In this document: positions 25,093 to 34,993 of the stretch, one piece after another
Layout of the letters: each line of letters opens with the position of its first letter
How positions within the stretch are numbered: position 1 is the stretch's first letter
Assembly: GCA_021299695.1 (NCBI GenBank)
Contig: JAJTEK010000008.1
Location: 1 to 64,000 of the forward strand
Length of the DNA stretch: 64,000 nucleotides
Source: Pirellula sp.
GTDB lineage: Bacteria; Planctomycetota; Planctomycetia; Pirellulales; Pirellulaceae
Direction: 5' to 3'
Notes under the pieces: generated by a model
What the model was told of the DNA's origin: nothing
Seen by the model: only the letters and a program-made list of their open reading frames with translations
The model's database searches: none
Made by a program: the position numbers and the translations under genes

Positions 25093-27594
25093 TTAGCGAT
25101 TTGGAAACTCAGGTAGTCTTCCCAAGGGAGCTCCGATGTCAAATCCCAGGGTGCCTAGGGGGATAGCGATCGGAGTCGATTGATGCATGTTCAATGGGTC
25201 CCAAGCCGGCTTCTGTTGCCAGACTCCCAAGACCTCCATCCCCAGTTCGTTTCGAAGAAGGTTTGAGTCGGTATCGATCTGCAATTCTTCGCTGGACATC
25301 GACATCTGAACGCGGATCAATTCCTCGATTGAGCCGCCGTCGTAGGCATTGTCGAGCCCGCGAAAGTCGACCCAGCGGCCTAAATCATCTAACTTCTTGA
25401 CTTGGCTGGCAAACACCCAGTCGGTGCAGTCGGTCGCATCCCACTCGACGAGCGATTTGGCACCCGCAAAGATGCATTGGTTGGCAACTCGCACCACGGC
25501 TACTGGATAGGGATTGGTGTTGGACATTTGAATCCTCAGCCATGGCTTGAGGCTGATGCAAGTCGAATCGGCGATTTCGACACGGATTCGGGGGGAACGT
25601 TGGATGGTCCGAAGAGCTTGGCTCACGACCATCGAGCCGGAGATTGCAAACCATGAATCCCGAATGCGGATTTCCAGGCGATCTGTCGGGTCGGCTTGGA
25701 CAAGATCGCAGTCGCCTCGCACAGAGCATTGTTCGATGCGCAGGTCGGAGAATCGCGGGGCATTCAGGTTGCTAGCCCCGGCAGGCGCATCGCGGTTCTG
25801 AGCATCGATAGCCAAGAGACTCGGCAGATTGCTGGCCGATGGTCCGCTGATGGTAAGGGTTGCGTTTTCCATCGCAAAACGGCTTCCCGGTCGAGCCGCG
25901 ACGAGGGCTTTAGGGGTAGAGCTTGAAGCGGGAAGATTCCAGAGGATATCGACATCGGAAAAACTCAATTGACCACCGTCGAGTTCAAAGCAACAGGAGT
26001 ATTCTCCGGTTCGTCCCGATACTGCCGAATCATCGATTCGAATCGAATAGCGTTTGTCTCGAATGGATCTAATGGCGATCGATCTTGTCGGTTCTACCCC
26101 TGGGCGTTCGACCCCTGTGGGGCGCCAGCGTTTCTGCAGGTTGCAATCCTGGGCGATCCAGATTCTACAATCCGTCGAGAGATTTGCGGCCTGTGCCAAC
26201 GCATCATCGAGGGACTTGAAGATCCTGGGCTTTTCGTCTGTCAACAGGCTCTGAGGAATCTCTAAATCATCGAGGTTGTCCCCTACGAGAAGCTCGGTGA
26301 AATTCGCATTGGCTTGAAGAGATGGAACGGCTTGGGGCTGCTTTTCAGGGGGCGATTCGGGCTGTGGTTTTTGTGGCGCGATAGGAGGATCGATTTTTGG
26401 ATTGTTGTCCGAGGGCTTTGTCAGAGTGTTTGGATCGCCCGCATCGATCGAAACGCTGGCGATTTCCACTTTTGGGATTGGAAACACTGCGTCGACTTGG
26501 TTTGCATTCCAGAGCCAGAGTGTGACGGCGCCGATGAGGGTCAAGCACAGGAGCGATGGCAGGAGGGCTTCGAGCCATGAGCGTCTCGAGGGTCGATGAG
26601 CCATTGCGAATTCGGCCAGATCCGAACTCCAGGCTAGGTTATCGAGTTTGGCGAGCATGCGTAGATCACTGGCCAGATCCTCAGGGGATTGATAGCGATC
26701 GCGTGGCTTTTTGGCCATCATTTTTTTAAGGATCGCGATGAGCGGATCGCTCAGATCGTCGCGAAACAATCTTGGGTCCTCAGGCATCTTGGTGCCGTGC
26801 ATGAGGAGTTTCTGCAGCGCGGTGCCATCGGGAAACGGCGGTTGGCCGGTGAGTAAAAAGTAAAGGGTGCAGCCCAGTGAGTAGATATCGCTTCGGACAT
26901 CGGCCTCCCGTGGATCGTGGGCTTGCTCGGGTGAGATGTAGTCAAAGGTACCGAGGGTGGTACCACTTGCGGTTTGATCCCCTTGGGAACGGTCTAGTGC
27001 GGTGGTGCGAGCCAACCCCATATCGACGATTTTGGCTTTGCCATCGGTCGCGAGCAAAATATTCGAGGGCTTGATATCCCGGTGAACGACACCGCGTTCG
27101 CTCGCATGCTGCAGCGCTTCGGCGACTTGGCAGGTGAAGTAAGTCGCATCATCGACACTCAAGGGGCCTTGTTCCAAGATGAGTTGTCGTAGGTTGATCC
27201 CTTCGATGAACTCGAAGACGATGTAATTCCACAGTTGGGTTTCGCCGACGTTGTAGACTCGGGCGATATTGGGGTGGTCGAGTTTTGCCGCGCTTTGGGC
27301 TTCGATGCGAAAGCGACGCATCGCGTCGGCTTTGCGATGAAGAATGGGTACGACTTTGACAGCCACTAGGCGGTCGAGTCGTTGGTCCGTCGCGCGGAAT
27401 ACAGCCCCCATACCTCCTTGGCCTACGAGCGACTCGATTTGGTAATGGTCCAACGACGATCCGACCAACGCTTGGAGGTCGGTTCCTTGTGGGACTTGGG
27501 GTACCGTTGGGACTTCGTCTGGCGACTCGGGGTTCATCGCCCCGCGGTCGTTACGAATCTCGGTCTTGTCTGGATCTTCCTCAGGGGAAGCCAT
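25093..27594 (-). CDS. PknB-type Ser/Thr kinase with extracytoplasmic beta-helix-like region
   Basis: The 833-residue protein has an intact kinase domain at about 51-316: glycine loop GQGGMGAV (58-65), Lys80, HRDIKPSN with Asp173, DMG (191-193, in place of DFG), and SPEQA. A basic stretch and one membrane helix (about 342-362) follow. The remaining 470 residues outside the cytoplasm start with a Pro-rich linker, then carry short beta-strand repeats of the pectate-lyase-like kind (for example SIAIRSIRDKRYSIRIDD and LSFSDVDILW). It probably senses an envelope signal and phosphorylates Ser/Thr targets inside. It starts eight bases after the Gly-rich protein gene. Confidence 0.88.
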   Translation of the reverse strand: MASPEEDPDKTEIRNDRGAMNPESPDEVPTVPQVPQGTDLQALVGSSLDHYQIESLVGQGGMGAVFRATDQRLDRLVAVKVVPILHRKADAMRRFRIEAQSAAKLDHPNIARVYNVGETQLWNYIVFEFIEGINLRQLILEQGPLSVDDATYFTCQVAEALQHASERGVVHRDIKPSNILLATDGKAKIVDMGLARTTALDRSQGDQTASGTTLGTFDYISPEQAHDPREADVRSDIYSLGCTLYFLLTGQPPFPDGTALQKLLMHGTKMPEDPRLFRDDLSDPLIAILKKMMAKKPRDRYQSPEDLASDLRMLAKLDNLAWSSDLAEFAMAHRPSRRSWLEALLPSLLCLTLIGAVTLWLWNANQVDAVFPIPKVEIASVSIDAGDPNTLTKPSDNNPKIDPPIAPQKPQPESPPEKQPQAVPSLQANANFTELLVGDNLDDLEIPQSLLTDEKPRIFKSLDDALAQAANLSTDCRIWIAQDCNLQKRWRPTGVERPGVEPTRSIAIRSIRDKRYSIRIDDSAVSGRTGEYSCCFELDGGQLSFSDVDILWNLPASSSTPKALVAARPGSRFAMENATLTISGPSASNLPSLLAIDAQNRDAPAGASNLNAPRFSDLRIEQCSVRGDCDLVQADPTDRLEIRIRDSWFAISGSMVVSQALRTIQRSPRIRVEIADSTCISLKPWLRIQMSNTNPYPVAVVRVANQCIFAGAKSLVEWDATDCTDWVFASQVKKLDDLGRWVDFRGLDNAYDGGSIEELIRVQMSMSSEELQIDTDSNLLRNELGMEVLGVWQQKPAWDPLNMHQSTPIAIPLGTLGFDIGAPLGRLPEFPNR

Positions 27595-27602
27595 GGGTTG
27601 GC

Positions 27603-29243
27603 TCAGTTTCCACCTGAGCCGCCGAAGCCATCATCCAAGGGGTCTTTTCCGGATCCCTCAATTGGAGAATCTGTCTTGGCATTGTCCTCACCGATGATCG
27701 CAGCGATGGCTTGCTTGAGGTCAAAAATGGGGCGTCTGGTGCTGGATCGGATCCCATCGATGCTCGTAAGGGTCTCTTTGTTGAGTTCGTCTTGAAGGGC
27801 TTCGATGCGTTTGACGACATCGGAGAGCTTTTCTTTGCTGGGTTCGTCGACTAGGGCGATGAGTCCTTTAGGGTCTACTGGCGGGTTACCTGGGGGAGGC
27901 TTTCGGCCTGTTCCGGTCAAGCCGTAGTGGGAGCGTTCGAGTCTTTGCTGAAGCAATCTTCGGGCGTTTCGGACTTCTTTGGGTTGATCATCGAAGGGAT
28001 TCCTGGGTCTGGTAGCTCCTCCGAATCCTGGTCCTCCGGCCGGACCCCCAGCAGGACCGCCTCCGGGTCCGCTCTCCCCTTCGCTTCCAGGTCCACCGAG
28101 TCCACCAGCACCGCCGGGTCCACCGGGGCCGCCGAGTCCGCCTGGTCCACCAGGGCCACCGAGTCCGCCTGGTCCCCCCCCGGCCATACCTCCGAATCCT
28201 CCAGGCGAGGCTGCTTGGGTCTGATCGCAACGTTTTGACCAAGCCTCGATGCTTGATTTGACGAATTCCAGGGACCCTTTTTGGAGAGCTTGGACATCCT
28301 CTGGCTTGAGATCTGCGAATTTGACTTGGCCGAAACTCCACATCGCCTTCTCGACGAGCCACTCGGAGTATTTCTTTGGCTCTCTGAGAATGGGCAAGAT
28401 GATCCCAGCGAGCATTGAATTGGCTTGCTTGGCCGCTTCTGCTTTTCCGCCCGCGATGAGCGTAAGGTTTTCGATCATGAGTTCTTTGAGGTACTCGTCT
28501 TCTTTTTTGCCTCTTGCACCTGGTTTTTGGCTCGTTAGAAAGGCTTGCAGGTTGGTCAAGAATTGGTTCTGGGCTCGTTCCAAGCCGGTCGCATCGAGGC
28601 CTGGGTAGATCCAGTGCCTGGGCAGGTAGGACAGGGATGTGGCGATCATGCCATCATTCTCAGCTTCTTTGGGATCGAGCAGATCGATCATCAGTTTCGT
28701 AGCTGTAGGGTCCCCTTGGCCACCAGAGGTGTTGGAGGCCGGTTGTCGGTTGACACGTCCGGCGATGACGGCCGCGACGACGCGGGCAGACGGGTGATAG
28801 GATTTGCCTTCGTTGTCCTTTGAAAGGATCTCTTTGATTTGCCGCATGAGCATGCGGTTGTACTCGGCGAGCATCTCAGGAGATTGCTTAGCTCGGCGTT
28901 CGATCAAGTCGATGTCAGCGAGTATATCAATTCGGGCTCGGTTCATCGACTCGGCACTGGGCTGTGCAAGACGCGCGAAAAGGCAGTTTTGGTAGTAGGC
29001 TTCGATCCCGGCGATGTCGAACGACTCTGGCTTGAGTTTCTCGTTCTTCTCTTTGAGCTTCGCGTCGTTGCAAAGTGCCGCATCGAGAGTCTTCGTACGG
29101 TAGGTCGCTGCTGGGGCTTCTTGGCAATAGGCTCTCTGGCCGACCCAAGGGGTGATCAAGGCTGGGGTAGCTAGGCAGGTCCAAGCTAGTGTATGGGTCA
29201 CTAACCAACCAGATCGCGCGTTTTTTGGACGGAGTATTCGCAT
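27603..29243 (-). CDS. Secreted protein with Gly-Gly-Pro-rich linker, function unknown
   Basis: I start it at the ATG at 29243, which gives a signal peptide ending AYCQEAP; an open frame extends to 29384 without one. The 546-residue protein has an alpha-helical N-terminal region of about 300 residues, a linker of about 65 residues rich in GGPGGLGGPG-type repeats, and a helical C-terminal region of about 150. I do not recognise either domain. It sits eight bases upstream of the kinase gene, so it may be co-expressed with it. Confidence 0.75.
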   Translation of the reverse strand: MRILRPKNARSGWLVTHTLAWTCLATPALITPWVGQRAYCQEAPAATYRTKTLDAALCNDAKLKEKNEKLKPESFDIAGIEAYYQNCLFARLAQPSAESMNRARIDILADIDLIERRAKQSPEMLAEYNRMLMRQIKEILSKDNEGKSYHPSARVVAAVIAGRVNRQPASNTSGGQGDPTATKLMIDLLDPKEAENDGMIATSLSYLPRHWIYPGLDATGLERAQNQFLTNLQAFLTSQKPGARGKKEDEYLKELMIENLTLIAGGKAEAAKQANSMLAGIILPILREPKKYSEWLVEKAMWSFGQVKFADLKPEDVQALQKGSLEFVKSSIEAWSKRCDQTQAASPGGFGGMAGGGPGGLGGPGGPGGLGGPGGPGGAGGLGGPGSEGESGPGGGPAGGPAGGPGFGGATRPRNPFDDQPKEVRNARRLLQQRLERSHYGLTGTGRKPPPGNPPVDPKGLIALVDEPSKEKLSDVVKRIEALQDELNKETLTSIDGIRSSTRRPIFDLKQAIAAIIGEDNAKTDSPIEGSGKDPLDDGFGGSGGN

Positions 29244-29432
29244 GACGAGGGTGCCTTCTGGATTGTCGAAGAGTGCCGCTGGGTTCGAACAACGGGAGAA
29301 TGAAATCAGTCCCGTCGGATCCGCGTTTCTATTGTATCCAAAATAGCACCGATAAAAGCAGAACTCGGAACTTTCTGGGCTCAAAACGGAACTCCGAGGT
29401 CAAGCCTGACGGCATTTTCCGCCGAAACGGCC

Positions 29433-31652
29433 CTAGGGGACTCGCCGACCTGGCCGATAGCCTACACCGGGTGCTTTTCCCTTGCCGGTCTCAGAACGCG
29501 GGCCCGGCCCGGGTCGCTGCTGTTTTTTGGATCCTTTTCGTTGCGGATTGGCTGCTCGTTGGGCCTCGGGGGTCGCACCCTGCTGCGGCCGTTGTTGGGT
29601 CGGATCGGGAGACTTGGAGTTCGAGGGATTGGGGATCGTATGGACGTACTCGCCTCGGAATCGAGCGTTGGCGTCTGAGCGTCTTTTTTCGATCGCTTCC
29701 TTGGGAGCTTTCGATGGGATCAGGCAATCGCAACCATCACCGATCAGGTCGCTGCGTCCGACTTCGCGGAGAGCATCCCGGACCTCGAAGTAGTTTTCGG
29801 GTTTGAAGAATTGCATCAAGGCCCGTTGGGATTTGCGGTCCTTCAAGGCCCTGGCGATGTAGACCTCTTTGAGGCTGAACGGATCCAATCCGGTGTAGTA
29901 CATGCTCGTTGCGACATCCAACGGGGCTGGGATGAAGTCCTGTACTTGATCGGGCTTGTATCCGTTGCGTTTGAGGAACAAGGCCAATTCGATCATCGAT
30001 TCGATGGAGCTGCCTGGGTGCGAGGCGATGAAATAAGGGATCAGGAATTGCTTTTTGCCGGCTTGTGCCGATGCCTCTTTGAACCGCTCGGTGAAGAATT
30101 CAAAGTCATCGTTGGAGGGTTTGCGCATCTTGTAAAGAACGTCGGGATCGACATGCTCTGGGGCTACCTTGAGATGCCCACCGACGTGATGTTCGGTCAA
30201 TTCGCGGATGTACTCAGGGGAACTTCGTGCCAAATCCATTCGGATCCCGCTGGCGACGAGTACCTTCTTGATACCGGGCAATTCACGAGCCTCCCGCATC
30301 AGCTCGATGACCGGTTGATGATCGACCCCGAGGAGCTTACAGATTTTGGGATGGACGCAGGACTGTCGTCGGCAGACCGATTCGACCTCCGGTCGGGTGC
30401 AGCGCATGTGGTACATGTTGGCCGTGGGGCCTCCGATGTCGCTGACGATACCTTTGAAATCCTTGTCTTGGGACATTTGGCGGATTTCGTTGAGCACCGA
30501 TTCTTTAGAGCGCGACTGGATGATCCGACCTTGGTGGGCGGTGATCGAGCAAAAAGTGCAGCCACCAAAGCACCCTCGCATGATCGTCACCGAATTCTTG
30601 ATCATGTTGAATGCAGGAATCGGCTCGGTGTAGCTCGGGTGGGCCCGTCGTGTGTAGGGCAATCCGAAGATTCGATCCATCGCTTCTTGGCTGATGGGCA
30701 ATCCAGGAATGTTGCAGACGATCGCTTGGGTTCCATGGCGCTGGACCAAGCGTTTTGCGTTGAGCGGGTTGGTCTCGTTGTGGATCATCCTTGTGGCGAT
30801 CGAAAAAGCGACTTTGTCGCTCGAGACGGCTTCGTAGGATGGCAGTTCCAGAGCATCCTGGGGGATCGTCTCGGAGGCGCCTAGGGCATAGGCGACGCCT
30901 CGCATGTCCCGCAGATCCTTGACACTTTGGCCTTCTTCGAGTCTTCGAGCCATCTCGACGATGGAATTTTCCCCCATCCCGAATGCGACCAAGTCGGCTT
31001 TGGCATCTAACAAGATGCTGCGCCGAACCTTATCGCTCCAATAGTCGTAGTGTGCAAGTCGTCGCAGGGAGGCTTCGACCCCCCCGGCGATGATCGGCAC
31101 GCCTTTGTAGGCTTGCCTAGCCCGCTGGCAGTAGGCCAACGTTGCGCGGTCGGGCCGAAGCCCGATTCGACCGCCCGGGGAGTAAGCGTCGTCGTTGCGA
31201 ACTTTGCGATTGGCCGTGTAATGGTTGATCATGCTGTCCATGTTCCCGGCGCTGATCGCAAAGAACAGGCGGGGCCTTCCAAACCGTTGCCAATCGTTGC
31301 ACGATTGCCAATCGGGTTGGCTGACGATCCCGACGCGATATCCGGCGGCCTCGAGGACCCGGCCGAGGATCGACATCGCAAAGCTAGGGTGGTCGATGTA
31401 AGCATCGCCGGTGATAAAGACCACATCGAGTTGGTCCCAACCTCGGTCTCGGGCCTCTTGCATCGACATCGGCAGTGGGAGTTTGGCAAGCGGACCGTGG
31501 GGTTGTCGCTGGCCAAGATCATCCAAGTATCGCGATACGGTGTTTCCGTTGGCGTTTTGCCCTACGGTTGCGGGACTCGAGGCCGATGCACTCGATGCGG
31601 AACAACTCGATGCGGCGACTTCTGGTTCAACGATCGGCAATGGATTATTCAT
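29433..31652 (-). CDS. ygiQ: YgiQ-family radical SAM protein
   Basis: The 739-residue protein begins with an Ala/Ser-rich tail and then the conserved block DVVFITGDAYIDHPSFAMSILGR (about 75-97), a YgiQ hallmark. The radical SAM cluster motif RGCFGGCTFCSI is at about 354-365, preceded by ITMRG. C-terminal conserved segments (VAPEHVDPDVL, QVQDFIPAPLD) match the family. Members have 600-750 residues. The reaction is unknown for the family. The basic Pro/Gln/Gly-rich C-tail is typical. Its neighbour panB ends six bases from its start. Confidence 0.93.
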   Translation of the reverse strand: MNNPLPIVEPEVAASSCSASSASASSPATVGQNANGNTVSRYLDDLGQRQPHGPLAKLPLPMSMQEARDRGWDQLDVVFITGDAYIDHPSFAMSILGRVLEAAGYRVGIVSQPDWQSCNDWQRFGRPRLFFAISAGNMDSMINHYTANRKVRNDDAYSPGGRIGLRPDRATLAYCQRARQAYKGVPIIAGGVEASLRRLAHYDYWSDKVRRSILLDAKADLVAFGMGENSIVEMARRLEEGQSVKDLRDMRGVAYALGASETIPQDALELPSYEAVSSDKVAFSIATRMIHNETNPLNAKRLVQRHGTQAIVCNIPGLPISQEAMDRIFGLPYTRRAHPSYTEPIPAFNMIKNSVTIMRGCFGGCTFCSITAHQGRIIQSRSKESVLNEIRQMSQDKDFKGIVSDIGGPTANMYHMRCTRPEVESVCRRQSCVHPKICKLLGVDHQPVIELMREARELPGIKKVLVASGIRMDLARSSPEYIRELTEHHVGGHLKVAPEHVDPDVLYKMRKPSNDDFEFFTERFKEASAQAGKKQFLIPYFIASHPGSSIESMIELALFLKRNGYKPDQVQDFIPAPLDVATSMYYTGLDPFSLKEVYIARALKDRKSQRALMQFFKPENYFEVRDALREVGRSDLIGDGCDCLIPSKAPKEAIEKRRSDANARFRGEYVHTIPNPSNSKSPDPTQQRPQQGATPEAQRAANPQRKGSKKQQRPGPGPRSETGKGKAPGVGYRPGRRVP

Positions 31653-31658
31653 AAATTC

Positions 31659-32453
31659 CTAAAACGACTCTGCGGGGCCAGGAAACGAACCGGCTTGGAC
31701 CTCGTTGCAGTATTCTCTGACTGCGTCGAGTGCCTGGGTCCGAAGATCCCGAAAAGGCCGAACAAATTTGGGGACATGCCCAGTATTCCATCCGAGCATG
31801 TCGTGGGTCACTAGAACCTGCCCATCGCAATGGGGGCCGGCTCCGATCCCGATGGTCGGAACGAGCAGTTTCGAGGTGACTTCTTTTGCCAGTTCGGCCG
31901 GAACGCATTCCATCAAAACGCAAAAAGCGCCGGCTTGTTCGGCTGCCGTGGCGTCCTTCATCAGTCGTTCGGAGTCCTTTTGGACTCGGTATCCGCCCAA
32001 AGCATGGACACTCTGTGGTCGCAGGCCAATGTGCGCGATGGTTGGAATCCCGGCGTCGACCAATGCAGCGATCGAGTCGGCTTGCTGATGTCCACCCTCC
32101 ATCTTGACCGCTTGGCATTGGGTTTCTTTCATGATCCTCGCTGCCGATTCGACCGTATGGGTGACGCTGATTTGACCTACGGGGAATGGTAGGTCGACGA
32201 CCACCATGGCGTGACGTGCACCGCGTACGACCATCGATCCGTGGTAGATCATCTGCTCGAGCGTCACCGGGATCGTCGTCGCATGGCCTTGGACGACCAT
32301 TCCAAGGGAATCTCCGACGAGCAAACAATGCACTCCAGCTTGGTCGAGCATCATCGCCGTGGGATGGTCATACGCCGTGAGCATGGTGATCTTCTCACCA
32401 CGTTTTTTCATCCCTTGAAGGGTTCGAACGTTGATAGGTGTCGGTGAATTCAT
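31659..32453 (-). CDS. panB: 3-methyl-2-oxobutanoate hydroxymethyltransferase
   Basis: The 264-residue protein is PanB, which makes ketopantoate from 2-oxoisovalerate and methylene-THF in pantothenate and CoA synthesis. Metal- and substrate-site residues are present: Asp48 in LLVGDSLGMV, Asp87 in VVVDLPF, Glu119 in KMEGG and the catalytic Glu182 in MECVP. Length is standard. Its start overlaps the stop of the upstream secreted-protein gene by four bases (ATGA), and YgiQ follows six bases on. Neither neighbour belongs to the pantothenate pathway. Confidence 0.97.
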   Translation of the reverse strand: MNSPTPINVRTLQGMKKRGEKITMLTAYDHPTAMMLDQAGVHCLLVGDSLGMVVQGHATTIPVTLEQMIYHGSMVVRGARHAMVVVDLPFPVGQISVTHTVESAARIMKETQCQAVKMEGGHQQADSIAALVDAGIPTIAHIGLRPQSVHALGGYRVQKDSERLMKDATAAEQAGAFCVLMECVPAELAKEVTSKLLVPTIGIGAGPHCDGQVLVTHDMLGWNTGHVPKFVRPFRDLRTQALDAVREYCNEVQAGSFPGPAESF

Positions 32454-33175
32454 CGTGCGGTTGCAGAGTTCTTGCTGGACGCTCGCCCGCTGGGAGCTTG
32501 ATCTTTATACAGAACCCTCTCCTTGGACGCTTCAGCCCTGGATTTTTCGAGGGCCCGCAGCGCGCTGTCTCGCCGCGACTGAGGAAGGCTCTTCCAAGCC
32601 AGAAGGTAGTAGGTCTCGACCGAAGCCCAGTGTCCTCGTTGCCGAGCCAAATTCGCAAGATTCAGATAGTAACTCGTCGCCTCGTTGCCCGTTTCGTGGA
32701 GGGTGCTACCATGGCCACTGACGTGGGGTTGGTCGGGCGAGTCGCCGCTGAGGGCCGCGAGGTAATCGTACTCGGCAGGAGCAGGGCGACCGCGACCCTT
32801 GGCCGGAAGCCTTGAATACCCCTTCGGATCGAATTGCTTGAGGTTGGGCTCTGCAGAAACCTTGGAAGTCTGAGAGCGGATCATCCGATCGAGTTCGTCC
32901 AAATCGATAACCGTCGTCGAGGCCGATGCCGAGGCGGTACTGCGATCGCGACCGACGGTTCCTCGGGCAGAGTTCCCCGCCGCGGTCCGATTGCCTCCGA
33001 GGAACGCAGAGCCTTGGTCCGGAACGGAAGCCGAACTGGAAATGTTGAAGGTTCCCATGCTGGGAATCTGAACGATTTGGGCCTGGGTGCTGGTCCCGAG
33101 TGTCCATATCCAGGCGAAAGCACTGGCCAAAACGCCGCGGTAGCACCAGGTGATTCTCGATATTTCAACGCTCAT
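32450..33175 (-). CDS. Secreted protein of unknown function
   Basis: From the ATG at 33175 the protein is 241 residues and begins with a signal-peptide-like segment (MSVEISRITWCYRGVLASAF, cleavage near STQAQ). The rest is low in hydrophobicity and Ser/Ala-rich, then about 70 helical residues with TSYYLNLANLARQRGHWASVETYYLLAW, reminiscent of a single TPR pair. It ends in a basic tail. I do not recognise a named family. It overlaps panB by four bases. Confidence 0.65.
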   Translation of the reverse strand: MSVEISRITWCYRGVLASAFAWIWTLGTSTQAQIVQIPSMGTFNISSSASVPDQGSAFLGGNRTAAGNSARGTVGRDRSTASASASTTVIDLDELDRMIRSQTSKVSAEPNLKQFDPKGYSRLPAKGRGRPAPAEYDYLAALSGDSPDQPHVSGHGSTLHETGNEATSYYLNLANLARQRGHWASVETYYLLAWKSLPQSRRDSALRALEKSRAEASKERVLYKDQAPSGRASSKNSATAR

Positions 33176-33481
33176 GGCAGTCCGGACCGGAAATGGATTG
33201 GGTGATTTCGCTGCAAATTGCAATCTCGAGGACGTCTTGGAGTTCAGCCATCGATCCTGCGGGTCTTTTGATTCTGCCCCCTATTGTAGCGAGACAGGTT
33301 TTTTTAACTCCAAAGGATTCTGTGATTTTAAGGTTTTGTGGCTTGGGTACCGATTTTTCCGGCACTGGCATCACGCCTTGCAAACGGATATTCTTAGATC
33401 GGTTACCGTAACGCAGATTTTGTTTTCCGACCAATCTAGAGTTCCTCAGTTGATCCTTTCCCCAACGGAGTCTTAGAGACC
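33176..33481. promoter_or_regulatory. Divergent intergenic region
   Basis: These 306 bases separate the minus-strand panB group from the plus-strand aldehyde dehydrogenase gene, so both promoters should lie here. A T-run at 33298-33305 is the only marked feature. I cannot place promoter elements with confidence and see no hairpin worth naming. Confidence 0.4.
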
Positions 33482-34963
33482 ATGGCGATCGCACACGCAG
33501 AAAAGACCATTGCCACCCCCAAAATTCGACACACCGAGTGCTTTATCGACGGCAAATGGCGTCCGAGCGTCTCCGGCAAAACCTTTGCCACACTCAATCC
33601 GGCGACCGAAGAGGTGATTTGCCAAGTCGCCGAGGGGGACAAAGAGGACATCGATCTGGCCGTACAAGCTGCCCGCAGGGCTTTCGATCAAGGCCCCTGG
33701 TCCCGTATGGACGCTCGGGACCGAGGGAAGCTGATGTACCGACTGGCCGACCTGATCGAAGAACACATCGACGAATTGGCCGCTTTGGAAAGTCTCGATA
33801 ATGGCAAGCCGTTCAATGAAGCTCGCTACGGGGACTTGGTCCTGGTCCTCGATTGCCTTCGATACTACGCCGGCTATGCGGACAAAATCCATGGCTCGAC
33901 GATCCCCATCCGAGGCAACTACCTGACCTACACACGCCGAGAAGCCGTCGGTGTGGCTGGCCAAATCATCCCTTGGAATTTTCCGATGCTCATGGTGGCC
34001 TGGAAGTGGGGCCCTGCCCTCGCAGCAGGCTGCACAATCGTGATGAAACCGGCCGAACAAACACCGCTGTCCTGCTTGCGATTGGCACAACTGGCCAAAG
34101 AAGCAGGTATACCCGACGGAGTCATCAATGTCGTTCCCGGATTTGGACCTACTGCGGGTGCCTCTTTGGTCCGTCACCCTGGCGTCGACAAAATCGCCTT
34201 CACCGGCGAGCATCGCACCGCACAGATCATCATGCGCGATGCGTCCGAGACCCTCAAACGATTGACATTCGAACTCGGCGGTAAAAGCCCCAATGTGGTC
34301 ATGGCCGACGCGGACCTGGATCGAGCCGCCCAGGGTGCCTACGTCGGGCTGTTCCTCAATCAGGGCCAATGCTGCTGTGCCGGCAGCCGCGTGTTTGTCG
34401 ACAAACGCGTCCACGGGGAATTCGTCGCTAAAGTGCAAGCCCTAGCCAAAGCGCGACGGCTTGGAAATCCTCTCGCGACTTCAACCGAACAAGGCCCACA
34501 GGTCGACCAAGCCCAATTCGACAAGATCATGAGCTACATCGAAAAGGGAAATGCCGAGGGTGCCAATTGCATCGCCGGTGGATCTCGATTCGGAGACAAA
34601 GGCTACTTCGTTCAACCCACGGTCTTCGACGGTGTGACCGACTCGATGTCGATTGCCAAGGAGGAAATCTTTGGACCCGTCATGTCGATCTTGACCTTCG
34701 ACGATTGGGAGGAGCTGATCCAACGCTCCAACAACACCTTCTACGGACTAGCGGCCGCTATATGGACCAAGAATGTCGGTCGCGCCCACGAATTCGCCAA
34801 ACGGGTGCGCGCCGGGACCGTCTGGGTCAATTGCTATGATGTCTTCGATGCTGCTGCACCCTTCGGCGGTTTCAAAATGAGTGGTCAAGGTCGCGAATTG
34901 GGCGAAGAAGGTCTCAAGGCATACACCGAATCCAAGACGGTAACCGTCAGCCTTGAACCCTAA
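33482..34963 (+). CDS. NAD(P)-dependent aldehyde dehydrogenase
   Basis: The 493-residue protein has the complete ALDH framework: [10 protein letters not shown] (about 162-171), the catalytic Glu264 in FELGGK, Cys298 as the middle of the CCC in [11 protein letters not shown], and EIFGPV near 395. The coenzyme-loop motif usually written F-T-G-S-T-x-x-G reads FTGEHRTAQ (240-248) here, which could alter cofactor preference. Otherwise it resembles ALDH1/2-type enzymes oxidising aliphatic or aromatic aldehydes. An efficient intrinsic terminator lies 55 bases after the stop. Confidence 0.93.
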   Translation: MAIAHAEKTIATPKIRHTECFIDGKWRPSVSGKTFATLNPATEEVICQVAEGDKEDIDLAVQAARRAFDQGPWSRMDARDRGKLMYRLADLIEEHIDELAALESLDNGKPFNEARYGDLVLVLDCLRYYAGYADKIHGSTIPIRGNYLTYTRREAVGVAGQIIPWNFPMLMVAWKWGPALAAGCTIVMKPAEQTPLSCLRLAQLAKEAGIPDGVINVVPGFGPTAGASLVRHPGVDKIAFTGEHRTAQIIMRDASETLKRLTFELGGKSPNVVMADADLDRAAQGAYVGLFLNQGQCCCAGSRVFVDKRVHGEFVAKVQALAKARRLGNPLATSTEQGPQVDQAQFDKIMSYIEKGNAEGANCIAGGSRFGDKGYFVQPTVFDGVTDSMSIAKEEIFGPVMSILTFDDWEELIQRSNNTFYGLAAAIWTKNVGRAHEFAKRVRAGTVWVNCYDVFDAAAPFGGFKMSGQGRELGEEGLKAYTESKTVTVSLEP

Positions 34964-34993
34964 AACACCCTCTGGCTCCACCCAAGTCGGCTT

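Noticed and set aside
34201-34230. Inactivation of the aldehyde dehydrogenase by loss of the F-T-G-S-T motif
   Set aside because: Catalytic Cys298 and Glu264 are intact; the changed loop (GEHRTAQ) is more likely to affect cofactor choice than to abolish activity.
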